From: Tupaia tana
Taxonomy: Eukaryota > Chordata > Mammalia > Scandentia > Tupaiidae
Direction: 5' to 3'
Assembly (NCBI GenBank): GCA_026018925.1
Contig: JAKSZU010000005.1
Location: forward strand, 22,740,779 to 22,804,778
DNA length: 64,000 bases
Below the pieces are notes generated by a model. The model ran no database searches and was not told the DNA's origin. It saw nothing but the letters and a program-made list of their open reading frames with translations. Position numbers and translations under genes: made by a program. Of the stretch, positions 63,656 through 64,000 are shown one piece after another (the first letter of the stretch is position 1; each line of letters opens with the position of its first letter).

Positions 63656-64000
63656 AAATGGAATTAAATAAATAAATCATTCTTTTTAATAAAAGGAAAA
63701 TGAATTGAGAAAAGTCCATTAACTGATAAAGAGGAACATCAGATCAAATTAAAGTCACCAGTGACACTCTTCAAGGAGATTGTAAGAGGAGCTACAGCTA
63801 TCTACATAAAAACAAAGATGTACATTCATCATAAATTGATGGTGGAAAGATTTAAAATTGTCAAGAGAACTTAAAGATCCTCCAATTGTCTGTTTACTCT
63901 TAACAATAATTCACCTAGGGATGGGGTTTGTTCTGGTTGATGAGATTCAGTTCACTGATTTTCAATCGCATGCTGTGGCAAACATATGCAAGATACAAAG
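63656..64000. other. right edge, intron 1
   Basis: AT-rich sequence with no CpG island and no MTMR6 first exon (no minus-strand MEHIRTTK-type start). Confidence 0.5.

Overview
This window is nuclear DNA from a placental mammal. It is AT-rich, has long introns, and is packed with tRNA-derived SINEs and 5'-truncated L1 copies laid over ancient MIR, L2 and hAT remnants. The only functional gene I can support is MTMR6 (myotubularin-related protein 6, a phosphoinositide 3-phosphatase), on the minus strand. Thirteen coding exons can be placed to the base with GT/AG junctions and consistent phases. They encode residues 9-621 of a 621-residue protein if a usual 8-residue first exon lies beyond position 64000. 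The active-site loop (Cys336 to Arg342) is intact, and I see no stop or frameshift in any exon.

Layout. 1-~8.66 kb: sequence downstream of the gene, with SINEs, L1 pieces, one small mariner-type MITE and one composite tRNA/7SL-like SINE. ~9.0-10.94 kb: a SINE-free stretch, probably the MTMR6 3' UTR. 10.94-49.27 kb: exons 14 to 2 with introns 13 to 2. Intron 9 holds a 3.6-kb L1 in antisense orientation, intron 5 an inverted L1 pair, and intron 2 a further L1 and a tandem SINE cluster. 49.27-64.0 kb: part of intron 1, including a broken plus-strand PCNP retrocopy. The promoter, CpG island and exon 1 were not found and should lie beyond the right edge.

Organism. The commonest repeat is a ~270-bp tRNA-derived SINE (called family A here). 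It has a head with A/B boxes, a C6-T-G6 palindrome in its body, a CT-rich stretch and an A-tail. A shorter relative (family B) ends in an AAATAAATAAA-type tail. I recognise neither as Alu, B1/B2, CanSINE, VES or AfroSINE. They best fit my memory of the CYN-type SINEs of colugos (Dermoptera), so a colugo is my leading guess at modest confidence. The MTMR6 protein is very close to human.

No operon, CRISPR, phage or defence system is present. The points worth a second look are in the repeats: the mariner MITE, the 7SL-like composite SINE, SINEs whose central palindrome was rewritten by apparent template switching, and a SINE whose target duplication ends inside a splice donor.
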